A DNA stretch of 26,682 bases. Source: Pontiellaceae bacterium (GTDB lineage: Bacteria; Verrucomicrobiota; Kiritimatiellia; Kiritimatiellales; Pontiellaceae). The translations under genes were made by a program, and so were the position numbers. Below, one piece after another: positions 1 to 6,459 of the stretch (its first letter is position 1; the number at the start of each line of letters is the position of its first letter). The notes under the pieces are model-generated. The model did not search any database, was not told the origin of the DNA, and saw only the letters and a program-made list of their open reading frames with translations. The stretch spans positions 1-26,682 of the forward strand of contig JAFGWS010000019.1 in the NCBI GenBank assembly GCA_016937035.1, given 5' to 3'.

Positions 1-32
1 AAGCTGAAAATTAGAGCATTTTTACTCCTCAA

Positions 33-78
33 GGTGGTACACTTTGAATCGACCAGGGGTGGTACACTTTAACCGACC
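33..78. mobile_element. Possible insertion-sequence end (IS21-like terminal repeats)
   Basis: Two near-identical units, GGTGGTACACTTTGAATCGACC at 33-54 (shown in part as GGTGGTACACTTT) and a 21-nt version at 58-78, lie 25 bp apart in direct orientation. Closely spaced multiple terminal repeats of this style are typical of IS21-family ends. No transposase is visible, so this would be the inner edge of an element lying left of the window, or a solo relic. The family assignment rests on general resemblance only. Confidence 0.35.
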
Positions 79-179
79 GCCGACACTGAAGGGGGAACTA
101 CGAACTGTATTTAAGCGACGAGGACGTGCGCTTCTGCGATTTCGATTGCTCTTTCTGGGACGTCCTGCTCAGCGACGTG

Positions 180-268
180 GCCGCCAAGATGGCTGCGGTA
201 CGGAAGGGCAAGGCAGCCAGGATGGCTGCGGTACGGTGGGCGGGGCCGCCGAGACGGCTGCGGTACGG
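180..268. repeat. Three spaced copies of a 32-33 bp hairpin repeat
   Basis: The core GGCTGCGGTACGG occurs at 191-203, 224-236 and 256-268. Each copy is preceded by a partly complementary GCMGCCR arm and a 3-nt loop, so each can fold as a short hairpin: 180-196 and the copy at 245-261 each have one mismatch, and 213-229 is a perfect 7-bp stem. GC-rich reading frames run through it but are low complexity and match no known protein. The function is unknown. Confidence 0.6.
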
Positions 269-337
269 GCAGCGCCTCCGCTATGTCGGTGGCGTTGTTG
301 GGAATAGGCCGAATGATACGTAATTAGTGGGCTACGC

Positions 338-456
338 TCATAATCGTACTCCTACTCGTAATCATTATCTTAATCGCAATCTGACTCGTTTCATCGGTGG
401 GGTATTAAGATGAAGATTATGATTAGGATTATGAAAACGATCTGTGATCAGATTGC
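338..456. repeat. AT-rich degenerate inverted repeat
   Basis: The left arm at 338-375 is built of TAATC/CTCGTA-like words. The right arm at 404-434 is built of GATTA/AAGATTATGA words and is roughly its reverse complement. A perfect 9-bp inverted pair, GCAATCTGA at 376-384 and TCAGATTGC at 448-456, lies in the same stretch. It looks like a degenerate intergenic repeat rather than a gene or terminator. Confidence 0.45.
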
Positions 457-531
457 AAGGAATGAATGTAATGCAGCGAATTGAAAATCATTCTGTCACC
501 CAATCATTGTGCCCAGATATCTCTATCCTGT

Positions 532-650
532 CTTGCGCCTTGGCGGCTTTGCGTGATTTAAACTCTGAATCTCCGAGCCTCCGAGTCCTCGAGCGCAGCG
601 GGTGGTGAATAATTTTGACCGCGAAGAAGGAAAGACGCGAAGTGCGCAAG
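532..650. repeat. Imperfect inverted repeat with about 20-bp arms
   Basis: The arm CTTGCGCCTTGGCGGCTTT at 532-550 is about 80 percent complementary to the arm at 631-650 (AAAGACGCGAAGTGCGCAAG), with about 80 bp between them. The wording of the arms (CTTCGCGTCTTTGCG-like) resembles a dispersed intergenic repeat I have seen in environmental bacterial genomes. That is recollection, not a search result. It is non-coding. Confidence 0.45.
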
Positions 651-672
651 GAAATGAATTCAGGCAGGATGA

Positions 673-730
673 TGAACCGCGCCTTCGGCGCTATTGAACC
701 GAGCCTTCAGCTCTATTTGCATTCGCAAAT
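673..730. repeat. Tandem 22-bp hairpin repeats plus a third hairpin
   Basis: Two adjacent 22-bp units start at 673 and 695 (TGAACCGCGCCTTCGGCGCT and TGAACCGAGCCTTCAGCTCT). Each contains a short stem-loop, at 679-691 and 701-713. The second differs from the first by a paired change (C-G to A-T) that keeps the stem. A third, 6-bp stem with loop ATTC follows at 715-730. The rest of 1-823 shows no supportable gene. Confidence 0.6.
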
Positions 731-823
731 TATTTACCACTACGTTTTCAGCCATTGGAAATTATCGGCGCTTCGCTTCGGGCGCTTGCCAACGTTCGGG
801 GTTAATGGTGGTTGGCTGATTTT

Positions 824-1081
824 TTATAGTTTCGGTTCTTTGGGTAATCGTTTCAGGTTCTTCAAATATCGATCCAGATTGAATTCCTTCTGATGTTTCA
901 TGATGTCGAAAATTTCCACGCTGACTGCTTGTGCAATGAAAATTTTCGCATCCTCCTCGGTCATGCCTTGATTCATCAGTCGGTCAAAAGTTTCCCTTGT
1001 TTCTGGGGGATCATTGTCCGCAAGTTGATTGTCAACTGTTTCGAGAAATGCCGCTTTGAGATGGAGATTGCCTTCTTTCAT
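824..1081 (-). CDS. Small hypothetical protein (85 aa)
   Basis: This reading frame encodes a charged, probably helical protein with the core NQLADNDPPETRETFDRLMN and a later VSVEIFDIMKHQKEF segment. It resembles a widespread family of roughly 85-residue bacterial proteins (NQL..DPPE...LDRL...G...EA...I....SVEIF) that I recognise but cannot name with certainty. The frame extends upstream to 1129. I prefer the ATG at 1079-1081 because AAAGGA sits a suitable distance before it, and because family-like sequence begins just after. No signal peptide or membrane segment is visible. It lies downstream of, and on the same strand as, the DUF2442/DUF4160 pair, but an 84-bp gap argues against tight coupling. 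Function unknown. Confidence 0.65.
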   Translation of the reverse strand: MKEGNLHLKAAFLETVDNQLADNDPPETRETFDRLMNQGMTEEDAKIFIAQAVSVEIFDIMKHQKEFNLDRYLKNLKRLPKEPKL

Positions 1082-1165
1082 ATTTTTCCTTTCTGCAGCC
1101 AACGCTTCAATCAGCCTGAAATGCGGCAAGCATTTTTAGGCTGCATTGTGTTGTTGGCTTTTCTC

Positions 1166-1426
1166 TTATGCTACTCGGCGTGTTTGATCTCGAATACCGA
1201 GGAGAAGGTTCTTTACTGAGATGTCTTCGTCCAGTTCATCCCAATGCAATCCTGATCCACCACCACTAATGATAAAGTTGTCTCGTTCTTCAGGCTTAGC
1301 CTGAAGAAGGCGAGGGAAATAGGCTAATGGGACGCCTAGCTGACGGCCATCTGATAAATCCACCCACATTGTGTCCGCATCGAAATGAACATGGACTGCA
1401 GAAGCATCAACGACTAAAGTATTCAT
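1166..1426 (-). CDS. DUF2442 family protein
   Basis: This is an 86-aa protein with the usual DUF2442 pattern: a beta-rich N-terminal half ending in VDLSDGRQLGVPLAYFPRLL, then the ILG/SG-type GSGLHWDELDEDISVKNLL ending. DUF2442 proteins are commonly encoded right after DUF4160 genes, and the pair has been suspected of toxin-antitoxin-like behaviour; the biochemical role is not established. A frame start also exists at 1447. I chose the ATG at 1424-1426 because GAGAGG lies 7 nt before it. The start overlaps the end of the broken DUF4160 frame (TGA ending at 1428), the arrangement expected of a translationally coupled pair. The partner upstream is disrupted, so this copy may be an orphan. Confidence 0.8.
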   Translation of the reverse strand: MNTLVVDASAVHVHFDADTMWVDLSDGRQLGVPLAYFPRLLQAKPEERDNFIISGGGSGLHWDELDEDISVKNLLLGIRDQTRRVA

Positions 1427-1427
1427 T

Positions 1428-1652
1428 TCAGTACCTCTCAATTTCATCTTTATGCTCTAACGCAACATCTAGCAACTCTTTTAGTTCGTGCGCAGACAAG
1501 CCATGCGAGTCTGCTACCGACGGATATGGAACCAACCAGAGTTAGGCTGCCGCCGCACCCTTTTGCACATGAATATGCAAAGGCTCCAAAGGGGCGCCTT
1601 CATTGGAGTAGAAGAAAAACCTATATCCGCGATATCTGAAAACAACTGGCAT
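1428..1652 (-). pseudogene. Broken DUF4160 gene (in-frame stop)
   Basis: Read from the ATG at 1650-1652, the frame begins MPVVFRYRGYRFFFYSNEG and continues through EPLHIHVQKGAAAA, the start of a DUF4160 protein (the H-x-H segment is typical). Codon 37, at 1542-1544, is TAA. The same frame then resumes as LWLVPYPSVADSHGLSAHEL and LLDVALEHKDEIERY, the usual C-terminal half, ending with TGA at 1428-1430. In relatives the stop position normally reads K-F-W-L, so TAACTCTGG looks like a changed AAATTCTGG. Relatives also often continue past ERY with W-H-E-F, so the final TGA may be a second lesion. DUF4160 normally pairs with DUF2442, which follows here. The family reading is solid. That the stop is real rather than a sequencing error cannot be settled from this window. 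Confidence 0.75.
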
Positions 1653-1760
1653 ATCGGAAAGCTACACAATGACTGTTGCGTCGTCTATTCATTTTCCGAA
1701 GAGTACGAGGACGATGAAGCTTGGTGGACTTTGTTCCTTGAGCGATGTTTGTGTTTTTAA

Positions 1761-1821
1761 ATCGTCACTGGTTACGAAATAAGCCCAGAAATTGCTTTCA
1801 TATCGTCATTTGTTGCGATAT
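1761..1821 (+). promoter_or_regulatory. Two candidate HipB operators upstream of hipBA
   Basis: ATCGTCACTGGTTACGAAAT (1761-1780) and ATCGTCATTTGTTGCGATAT (1802-1821) match at 16 of 20 positions and start 41 bp apart, about four helical turns. The second is a dyad, ATATCG (1800-1805) facing CGATAT (1816-1821). This resembles the known layout of HipB operators (short inverted words around a spacer), though the words differ from E. coli. A weak -35/-10 pair (TTTCAT, 17 nt, TATAGG at 1819-1824) would place the second operator in the promoter spacer. The rest of 1653-1846 shows nothing else. Confidence 0.5.
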
Positions 1822-1846
1822 AGGTCTTGTTGTTTGGAGGGCTGAA

Positions 1847-2194
1847 ATGAAGATTGAGAGTTTGATGACGGATGATGCGGTGTTGGCTGAGCTGGGCGGG
1901 CGGCTGTCGCAGCGCCGGATAGAATCGGGCCTGTCGCAGGCCGAGCTGGCCCGTCAGGCGGGTGTATCGAAACGGACGGTCGAGCGGGTCGAGTCGGGGG
2001 CCACGGCGCAGACGGCAACGCTGATCCGGATGCTGAGGGCGCTGGAACTGCTCGACCGGCTGGAGGCGCTGGTTCCCGACTCGGGGCCGCGTCCGATGGA
2101 TCTGCTGAAGCTCAAGGGCGAAGAGCGGAAGCGGGCACCGCGGAAGAAAGCGGAGCCAACCGGACAACCTTGGCAGTGGGGGGATGAGTCGTGA
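1847..2194 (+). CDS. hipB: HipB-like antitoxin, Xre-family regulator
   Basis: This is a 115-aa protein with one helix-turn-helix domain of the Xre/Cro type, about residues 15-70 (LGGRLSQRRIESGLSQAELA, then GVSKRTVERVESG). It is expected to bind operators upstream of its own gene and to neutralise HipA by complex formation. The C-terminal tail is basic (KGEERKRAPRKKAEP). A longer frame opens at 1745, but the ATG at 1847 has a strong GGAGG 6-7 nt before it, and the helix-turn-helix domain begins just after. Its stop overlaps the GTG start of hipA (GTGA), so the two are translationally coupled. It is slightly longer than E. coli HipB (88 aa). Assignment as HipB rests on the domain plus the adjacent hipA. 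Confidence 0.88.
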   Translation: MKIESLMTDDAVLAELGGRLSQRRIESGLSQAELARQAGVSKRTVERVESGATAQTATLIRMLRALELLDRLEALVPDSGPRPMDLLKLKGEERKRAPRKKAEPTGQPWQWGDES

Positions 2195-3498
2195 GCACGG
2201 CGGCGGAGGTCAGGCTGTGGGGGCGGACGATCGGCGCGGTGGCACTGGCCGACGACGCGTCCACGGCGACGTTCGAGTATGATCCGGCATTCGCGCAGAG
2301 CGGGATCGAGGTGTCTCCGCTGATGATGCCGCTCTCACCGCTGCTGTATTCGTTTCCGGAGCTGAATCCGCAGACCTTTCGCGGACTGCCGGGGATGCTG
2401 GCGGATTCGCTGCCGGATCGCTTCGGCAATGCGCTGATCAATGCGTGGCTGGTTCGCGAGGGGCGTGCGGAAGGGTCGTTCAACGCGGTGGAGCGGCTCT
2501 GCTATACGGGTGCGCGGGGAATGGGGGCGCTGGAATATGCACCCGCCATCGGCCCGAGGGCGCGCGCCGCGTCGCGGGTCGAGGTAGACCGGCTGGTGGA
2601 GCTGGCGTCGGAGGTACTGACCCACCGGAGCAACCTGCGCGGCTGGCTGGACGAAGAGGGGCGCGACGCGGCTTTGCGGGATATTCTGCGGATCGGGACG
2701 TCCGCCGGCGGAGCGCGGGCGAAGGCGGTGGTTGCTTGGAACCCGCAAACCAACGAGCTGCGCTCGGGGCAGGTGAAAGCCGGCGAAGGGTTTGAATATT
2801 GGATGATGAAGTTTGACGGAGTCGGCGGAAACCGGGACAAGGAGCTGGAGGATCCGAAGGGATACGGTGCGATCGAGTATGCCTATTCCCGGATGGCCGT
2901 AGATGCAGGGATCGCCATGAGCCCCTGCCGCTTGTTCGAGGAGGGCGGCCGCCGCCATTTCATGACCCGCCGTTTCGACCGGCTGGAGGGCGGCGGTAAG
3001 CTGCATATGCAGTCGCTGTGCGGACTGGCGCATTATGATTTTAATCAAGCGGGGGCGTTCAGCTACGAGCAGGCGCTGCAGGTGGTCCGGAAGCTGGGGC
3101 TTTCGATGGGGGCCGTGGAGGAGCTGTTCCGGCGCATGGTGTTCAATATTGTCGGGCGCAACCAGGACGACCATGTGAAGAACATCGCGTTCCTGATGGA
3201 CAGGTCGGGTGCGTGGTCGCTTTCGCCTGCGTTCGACGTGACCTACAGCTACCAGCCGACCGGCCAGTGGACGTCGTCCCATCAAATGACGCTGAACGGG
3301 AAGCGCGACGGGTTTGTGCTCGACGATTTCAAGGCGTGCTCCAAGGCGGCCTCCATGAAGCGAGGGCGCGCCGAAGCGATCATCGGCGAGGTGCGCGAGG
3401 TGGTTGGACGGTGGCGCGATTATGCGGACGAAGCCGATGTGCTGCCCGAGCATCGGGATCGGATCCAAAAGACGCTGCGGCTCGCGCCGTTCGTTTGA
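2191..3498 (+). CDS. hipA: HipA-like serine/threonine kinase toxin
   Basis: This is a 435-aa HipA-family protein. The N-terminal HipA subdomain covers about residues 5-110 (LPGMLADSLPDRFGN is typical). The kinase domain follows. GTSAGGARAKA at about 169-179 is the glycine-rich, autophosphorylation-prone loop, with Ser171. NQDDHVKN at 324-331 is the catalytic loop, and D349 in SPAFDVT corresponds to the metal-binding Asp. E. coli HipA phosphorylates glutamyl-tRNA synthetase and causes growth arrest and persistence; the target here is not shown. Catalytic residues appear intact, so the toxin is probably active and held in check by HipB. The start is GTG at 2191, overlapping the hipB stop. Length is normal for the family. 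Confidence 0.93.
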   Translation: MSTAAEVRLWGRTIGAVALADDASTATFEYDPAFAQSGIEVSPLMMPLSPLLYSFPELNPQTFRGLPGMLADSLPDRFGNALINAWLVREGRAEGSFNAVERLCYTGARGMGALEYAPAIGPRARAASRVEVDRLVELASEVLTHRSNLRGWLDEEGRDAALRDILRIGTSAGGARAKAVVAWNPQTNELRSGQVKAGEGFEYWMMKFDGVGGNRDKELEDPKGYGAIEYAYSRMAVDAGIAMSPCRLFEEGGRRHFMTRRFDRLEGGGKLHMQSLCGLAHYDFNQAGAFSYEQALQVVRKLGLSMGAVEELFRRMVFNIVGRNQDDHVKNIAFLMDRSGAWSLSPAFDVTYSYQPTGQWTSSHQMTLNGKRDGFVLDDFKACSKAASMKRGRAEAIIGEVREVVGRWRDYADEADVLPEHRDRIQKTLRLAPFV

Positions 3499-3507
3499 GG
3501 CAGGAGG

Positions 3508-3530
3508 AGCGCTCCGCGCTAAACTTTTTT
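3508..3530 (+). terminator. Candidate rho-independent terminator after hipA
   Basis: A 5-bp stem, AGCGC (3508-3512) and GCGCT (3516-3520), with loop TCC is followed after AAAC by six T residues (3525-3530). It starts 10 bp after the hipA stop and overlaps the 3' end of the converging exonuclease gene. The stem is short and the T-run is offset, so the call is tentative. Confidence 0.35.
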
Positions 3531-4193
3531 GATGGGCAGGTCGCGCCGCGTGATCCCTCCCTTCCGCTGGCGGATGTGTCCGCACATGAGCAGGAAGAGT
3601 TCCGCTGCGATGAACGCGTCGCCCTCGGCGGTGTGGCGATCGTGGAGCGGAAGGCCGAAGGTGGCGCAAAGGTCTTCGAGCGACGGCGGCTTCTGGTTGG
3701 CGTACCCGCTTTTCCTGAAGCGTTGCAGCTCGGTCATCGCCAGCGCGGCGACATCGATGATGGGATTGCGGAACGGGATTCCAAAGTTGCGGCGAAGCGC
3801 TTCGTCGAGCATCAGGGCATCGAACCAAGTCTGGTGGCCGACCACGATCGATTCGGAGATGATGGGCAGCAGTTCGGTCAGCATCTGCTTTTCCGGCATA
3901 CCCTGCAGGATGTCGGACGGGAGGATGCCGTGGATTTCCGTGGCCTTGTTGGCGACCATGTTCGGCTGGTAGACCAGCCATTCGATCCGGTGGTCGAGAC
4001 GGATATGGGTCCAGTCGATATCGATTACAGCCACCGAAAGCAGGCGGTCCTTTCCGATTTCGAAGCCGCTGGCCTCCGTATCGAGCGCCACCACGCGCAG
4101 TTGATCGAGGGGTTTTTTCCGCGCAATGCCCGGATGGGTCCGCTCGAGATAGTGCTCGACGAACGCGGGATGCTTTTGACGGGACCAGGGCAT
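3519..4193 (-). CDS. DnaQ-like 3'-5' exonuclease (DEDDh)
   Basis: This 224-aa RNase T/DnaQ-fold nuclease has all three exonuclease motifs. Exo I is D38-T-E40 in VALDTEASG, Exo II is VVGHQTWFD with D125, and Exo III is H187-x-A-x-x-D192. It therefore has the DEDDh set needed for two-metal 3'-5' hydrolysis of nucleic acid. A basic stretch of about 30 residues precedes the domain. Its ATG overlaps the stop of the upstream cNMP/CBS/DUF294 gene by one base (TAATG), so the two are co-translated. Pairing of a polymerase-epsilon-like exonuclease with a DUF294 protein recurs in bacteria and suggests a shared role in nucleotide or nucleic-acid metabolism, but the substrate is unknown. This is unlikely to be the replicative epsilon subunit. 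Confidence 0.9.
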   Translation of the reverse strand: MPWSRQKHPAFVEHYLERTHPGIARKKPLDQLRVVALDTEASGFEIGKDRLLSVAVIDIDWTHIRLDHRIEWLVYQPNMVANKATEIHGILPSDILQGMPEKQMLTELLPIISESIVVGHQTWFDALMLDEALRRNFGIPFRNPIIDVAALAMTELQRFRKSGYANQKPPSLEDLCATFGLPLHDRHTAEGDAFIAAELFLLMCGHIRQRKGGITRRDLPIKKV

Positions 4194-6145
4194 TAGCGTT
4201 GTGTTTCCAGGTTAAAGTGGCGCCGAACGGCGTTTTGCACCATGCGTTGAACGTCGAACACGTTGGCCAGCTGTTCGCGTTCGAGCCGGTCCAGGTCGCT
4301 GGGATCGATGAATCGTCCGTCATCCTTGCGTCGCAGGCCGGTGAGGGTTCGGAAGCGGAGCAGCAGGTCGTAGCCGCTGCGCGCCAGGTTGGCGACTTCC
4401 TCCAGCTCGGGATGCGTTGCCGCCAGCTCCTGCAGGCGTCCGCCGGTCGAATGGTGGCTCTTAAGCCCGTAATAGAGCGCAAAGACACGGGCTGCATCCC
4501 GCAACGGGGTCAAGCCGCGCTTCTTTAGGTCGAACTCGCCTTCGTTGATTCCCTTCTTCTCGACGATGAACTTGCCTCGGAAGTTCAGCGGCGGCGGCGT
4601 GGCAACCACCATTTCCGCCAGATGCTTCAGCGCGCTCGACCGGTCGGCGGTCGCCGAAAATTCAAAGACGGTGTTGCGGACCTGGTGGCAGATTTCCCGG
4701 TCTCCCGCCACGTAGCGCAGGTCGTAGAGGACCAGAGCCCGCAGCAGATTGTCACCGGTGAGCAGGTGGTCGACATCGCGAATTTCGTCGATCCACTCCT
4801 TTTCCGTTTTGCACCAGCGGGGGTTCGATGCCATCACGCCGCCCTGACATCGCGAAAAGCCGGCCTCAATCATCAGGTTGATCACCTGCGTCGCCATTTC
4901 AAGGAGGATGGCGCGGTGTTTCTCGTCGGTCTTGGCGTCTCCCGAACTCTTAAAAACCAAGGCGTTGTCCATGTCGGTGCGCAGGACCTGTTCGCGGCGT
5001 CCGTCGCTGCCCACCGCCATCCATGCCCACGGGATCGTGGGCAGAGAGGTTCCCTTTTCGGCGAGCTTTTCCTCGGCGATTTGAATCATGCGGGCAACGA
5101 GGGTATCGAAAAGCTGGGCGCAGATCTGGCCCATGACGATGCCCGAGATGCCCGCTTCGAGGTAGGAATAGGCGATCGCCTCGATATCGTCGCACAGCTC
5201 TCTCAGGCGGGCCGAACTGCGTGCCCGCTGAATACTGTTGGCGATCCCGACCGGATGGCGGCCGCTCTGGGCAAGCAGATCCTTCGGCGTGCAGACATCG
5301 ATGGCCCGACTCTCGGGCGTTCCATCCTCGGTGACGCAGATGTGGTCGATGCGCTCGGTGAGCATGGTGAGCAGGGCCGCTACGGTACTCGACTTGGGCG
5401 TGACGGTTGCCACGGGAGTGAGCATAACGCGGGCGACCGGGCTGGTCGAAGCATTGTTGCCGACAATCACCTCCCGTACGAGCTGGCGGTTGGTTACAAA
5501 GCCCAAGGGACGGTTTTTGGTGTCCACGACGAGGATCGACGACAAATCCCGCGAGACCATCATTTCGGCGGCGGTTCGGATCGGAGTGTCGGGTTGGCAG
5601 GAGAGGAGGCGTTCGATCGGCCGCGGCTGGATCACCTGCGCGCCGTCGAGATGCGCCTCCAGGATATTGCGGCTTTCAACGGGCGTGTCGAGGTTGAAGG
5701 AGGGGATTGAGCGGCCGACGCGGGTTCCCCAAAAGAGATGGCGGCGGACATAGTTCCGGGCCTGGTCGTTGACCTCGAGGATGAATCGCACATCCGACCA
5801 GGGCAGGACGTAGAGGATGCTGTCCTCTTTGACCTCGGCGGTGATGCGGTAGGATTCCGCCTCGTGCAGGGCGGAGAGGCCGAGGATGTCGCCCACGTCG
5901 CGCACGTCGACCAGCTCGCTGGTGCCGTTTTCGAAGCGATAGTATTCCACGCGGCCCATGGCGAGGAAGAGAACCTCGTCGCCCGGCGGGTCGCCTTGTT
6001 TCCAGACGAAGTCGCCCTGCACGAGAATCTTGACGAAGGCCTTTTCCGCAAGGTTGGCGACCGTGGGGGCGGGAAGCATGGAGAACGGAGGAAATTTCTG
6101 CAGTGCCTCGGCGATACGGGCGGGAATCCTGTTGGCTTTATTCAT
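4193..6145 (-). CDS. cNMP-binding / CBS / DUF294 nucleotidyltransferase-like protein
   Basis: This 650-aa multidomain cytoplasmic protein has four parts. A cyclic-nucleotide-binding domain covers about 20-130 (FSMLP... to FLAMGRVEYYRF). Paired CBS domains cover about 180-295 (RTAAEMMVSRDLSSILVVD, then MLTPVATVTPKSSTVAALL). A DUF294 putative nucleotidyltransferase domain covers about 330-450, with GSDGRREQVLRTDMDNALV carrying the G-S and D-x-D elements of the Pol beta-like fold. A DUF294_C helical domain covers about 480-635. The build resembles GlnD-related signal transducers that sense cAMP-like and adenine nucleotides and modify a partner, but no target is known. An AGGA lies a suitable distance before the ATG. 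The stop overlaps the exonuclease start. Catalytic Asp residues look intact. Confidence 0.9.
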   Translation of the reverse strand: MNKANRIPARIAEALQKFPPFSMLPAPTVANLAEKAFVKILVQGDFVWKQGDPPGDEVLFLAMGRVEYYRFENGTSELVDVRDVGDILGLSALHEAESYRITAEVKEDSILYVLPWSDVRFILEVNDQARNYVRRHLFWGTRVGRSIPSFNLDTPVESRNILEAHLDGAQVIQPRPIERLLSCQPDTPIRTAAEMMVSRDLSSILVVDTKNRPLGFVTNRQLVREVIVGNNASTSPVARVMLTPVATVTPKSSTVAALLTMLTERIDHICVTEDGTPESRAIDVCTPKDLLAQSGRHPVGIANSIQRARSSARLRELCDDIEAIAYSYLEAGISGIVMGQICAQLFDTLVARMIQIAEEKLAEKGTSLPTIPWAWMAVGSDGRREQVLRTDMDNALVFKSSGDAKTDEKHRAILLEMATQVINLMIEAGFSRCQGGVMASNPRWCKTEKEWIDEIRDVDHLLTGDNLLRALVLYDLRYVAGDREICHQVRNTVFEFSATADRSSALKHLAEMVVATPPPLNFRGKFIVEKKGINEGEFDLKKRGLTPLRDAARVFALYYGLKSHHSTGGRLQELAATHPELEEVANLARSGYDLLLRFRTLTGLRRKDDGRFIDPSDLDRLEREQLANVFDVQRMVQNAVRRHFNLETQR

Positions 6146-6181
6146 CGTCTGGTCCTATGTTGGGTTCGGATGCTTCTAAGG

Positions 6182-6331
6182 CTCTTGCATAACCTTCGGT
6201 TCTGCAAGAAGCAGTTATCAGTTGTTCGTTGTCGGTTGTTTGGTAAAGTACATTCCATTAACTGTTTGCACTAATAACCATCAGCAGATAACGAGTAACC
6301 GCCTCATTAAAGCCGAAGGGTTTGCAGGAGG
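6182..6331. repeat. 150-bp degenerate inverted-repeat element
   Basis: The ends CTCTTGCATAACCTTCGG (6182-6199) and CCGAAGGGTTTGCAGGAG (6314-6331) are 15 of 18 complementary. Inside them, GTTATCAGTTGTTCGTTGTC-like and GATAACGAGTAACC-like words form a second, looser pair. The whole could fold into one long imperfect hairpin. It occupies most of the 314-bp gap 6146-6459 between divergent genes, which otherwise shows no ORF. A MITE-like or structural role is possible but unproven. Confidence 0.45.
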
Positions 6332-6459
6332 CTCTCCAATCAATCAGTTCAAAAATACGCAGAGCGCATCAACAAGCAAACTAAAAAGCGGTTGTGTTCC
6401 TTCTTTCCGACGGCGGCATAGTTTTGTTTAATGGAACTTTCATAACCAACGGAGAAAAA

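Noticed and set aside
180..268. Possible short CRISPR array
   Set aside because: The repeated core is only 13-15 bp, copies are imperfect hairpins, spacers are partly related, and no cas genes are present.
44..323. Two overlapping plus-strand frames (87 and 65 codons) near the left end
   Set aside because: They run through the triple hairpin repeat, are low complexity, and have no ribosome site or family resemblance.
1488..1760. Plus-strand 90-codon frame ending in an acidic, Trp-containing tail
   Set aside because: Most of it is antisense to the clearly recognisable DUF4160 frame, and it has no good ribosome site.
2335..4497. Long minus-strand open frame (720 codons) opposite hipA and running through the exonuclease and DUF294 genes
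   Set aside because: It is Arg/Pro-rich, matches no family, and overlaps three well-supported genes. It is a by-product of high GC content.
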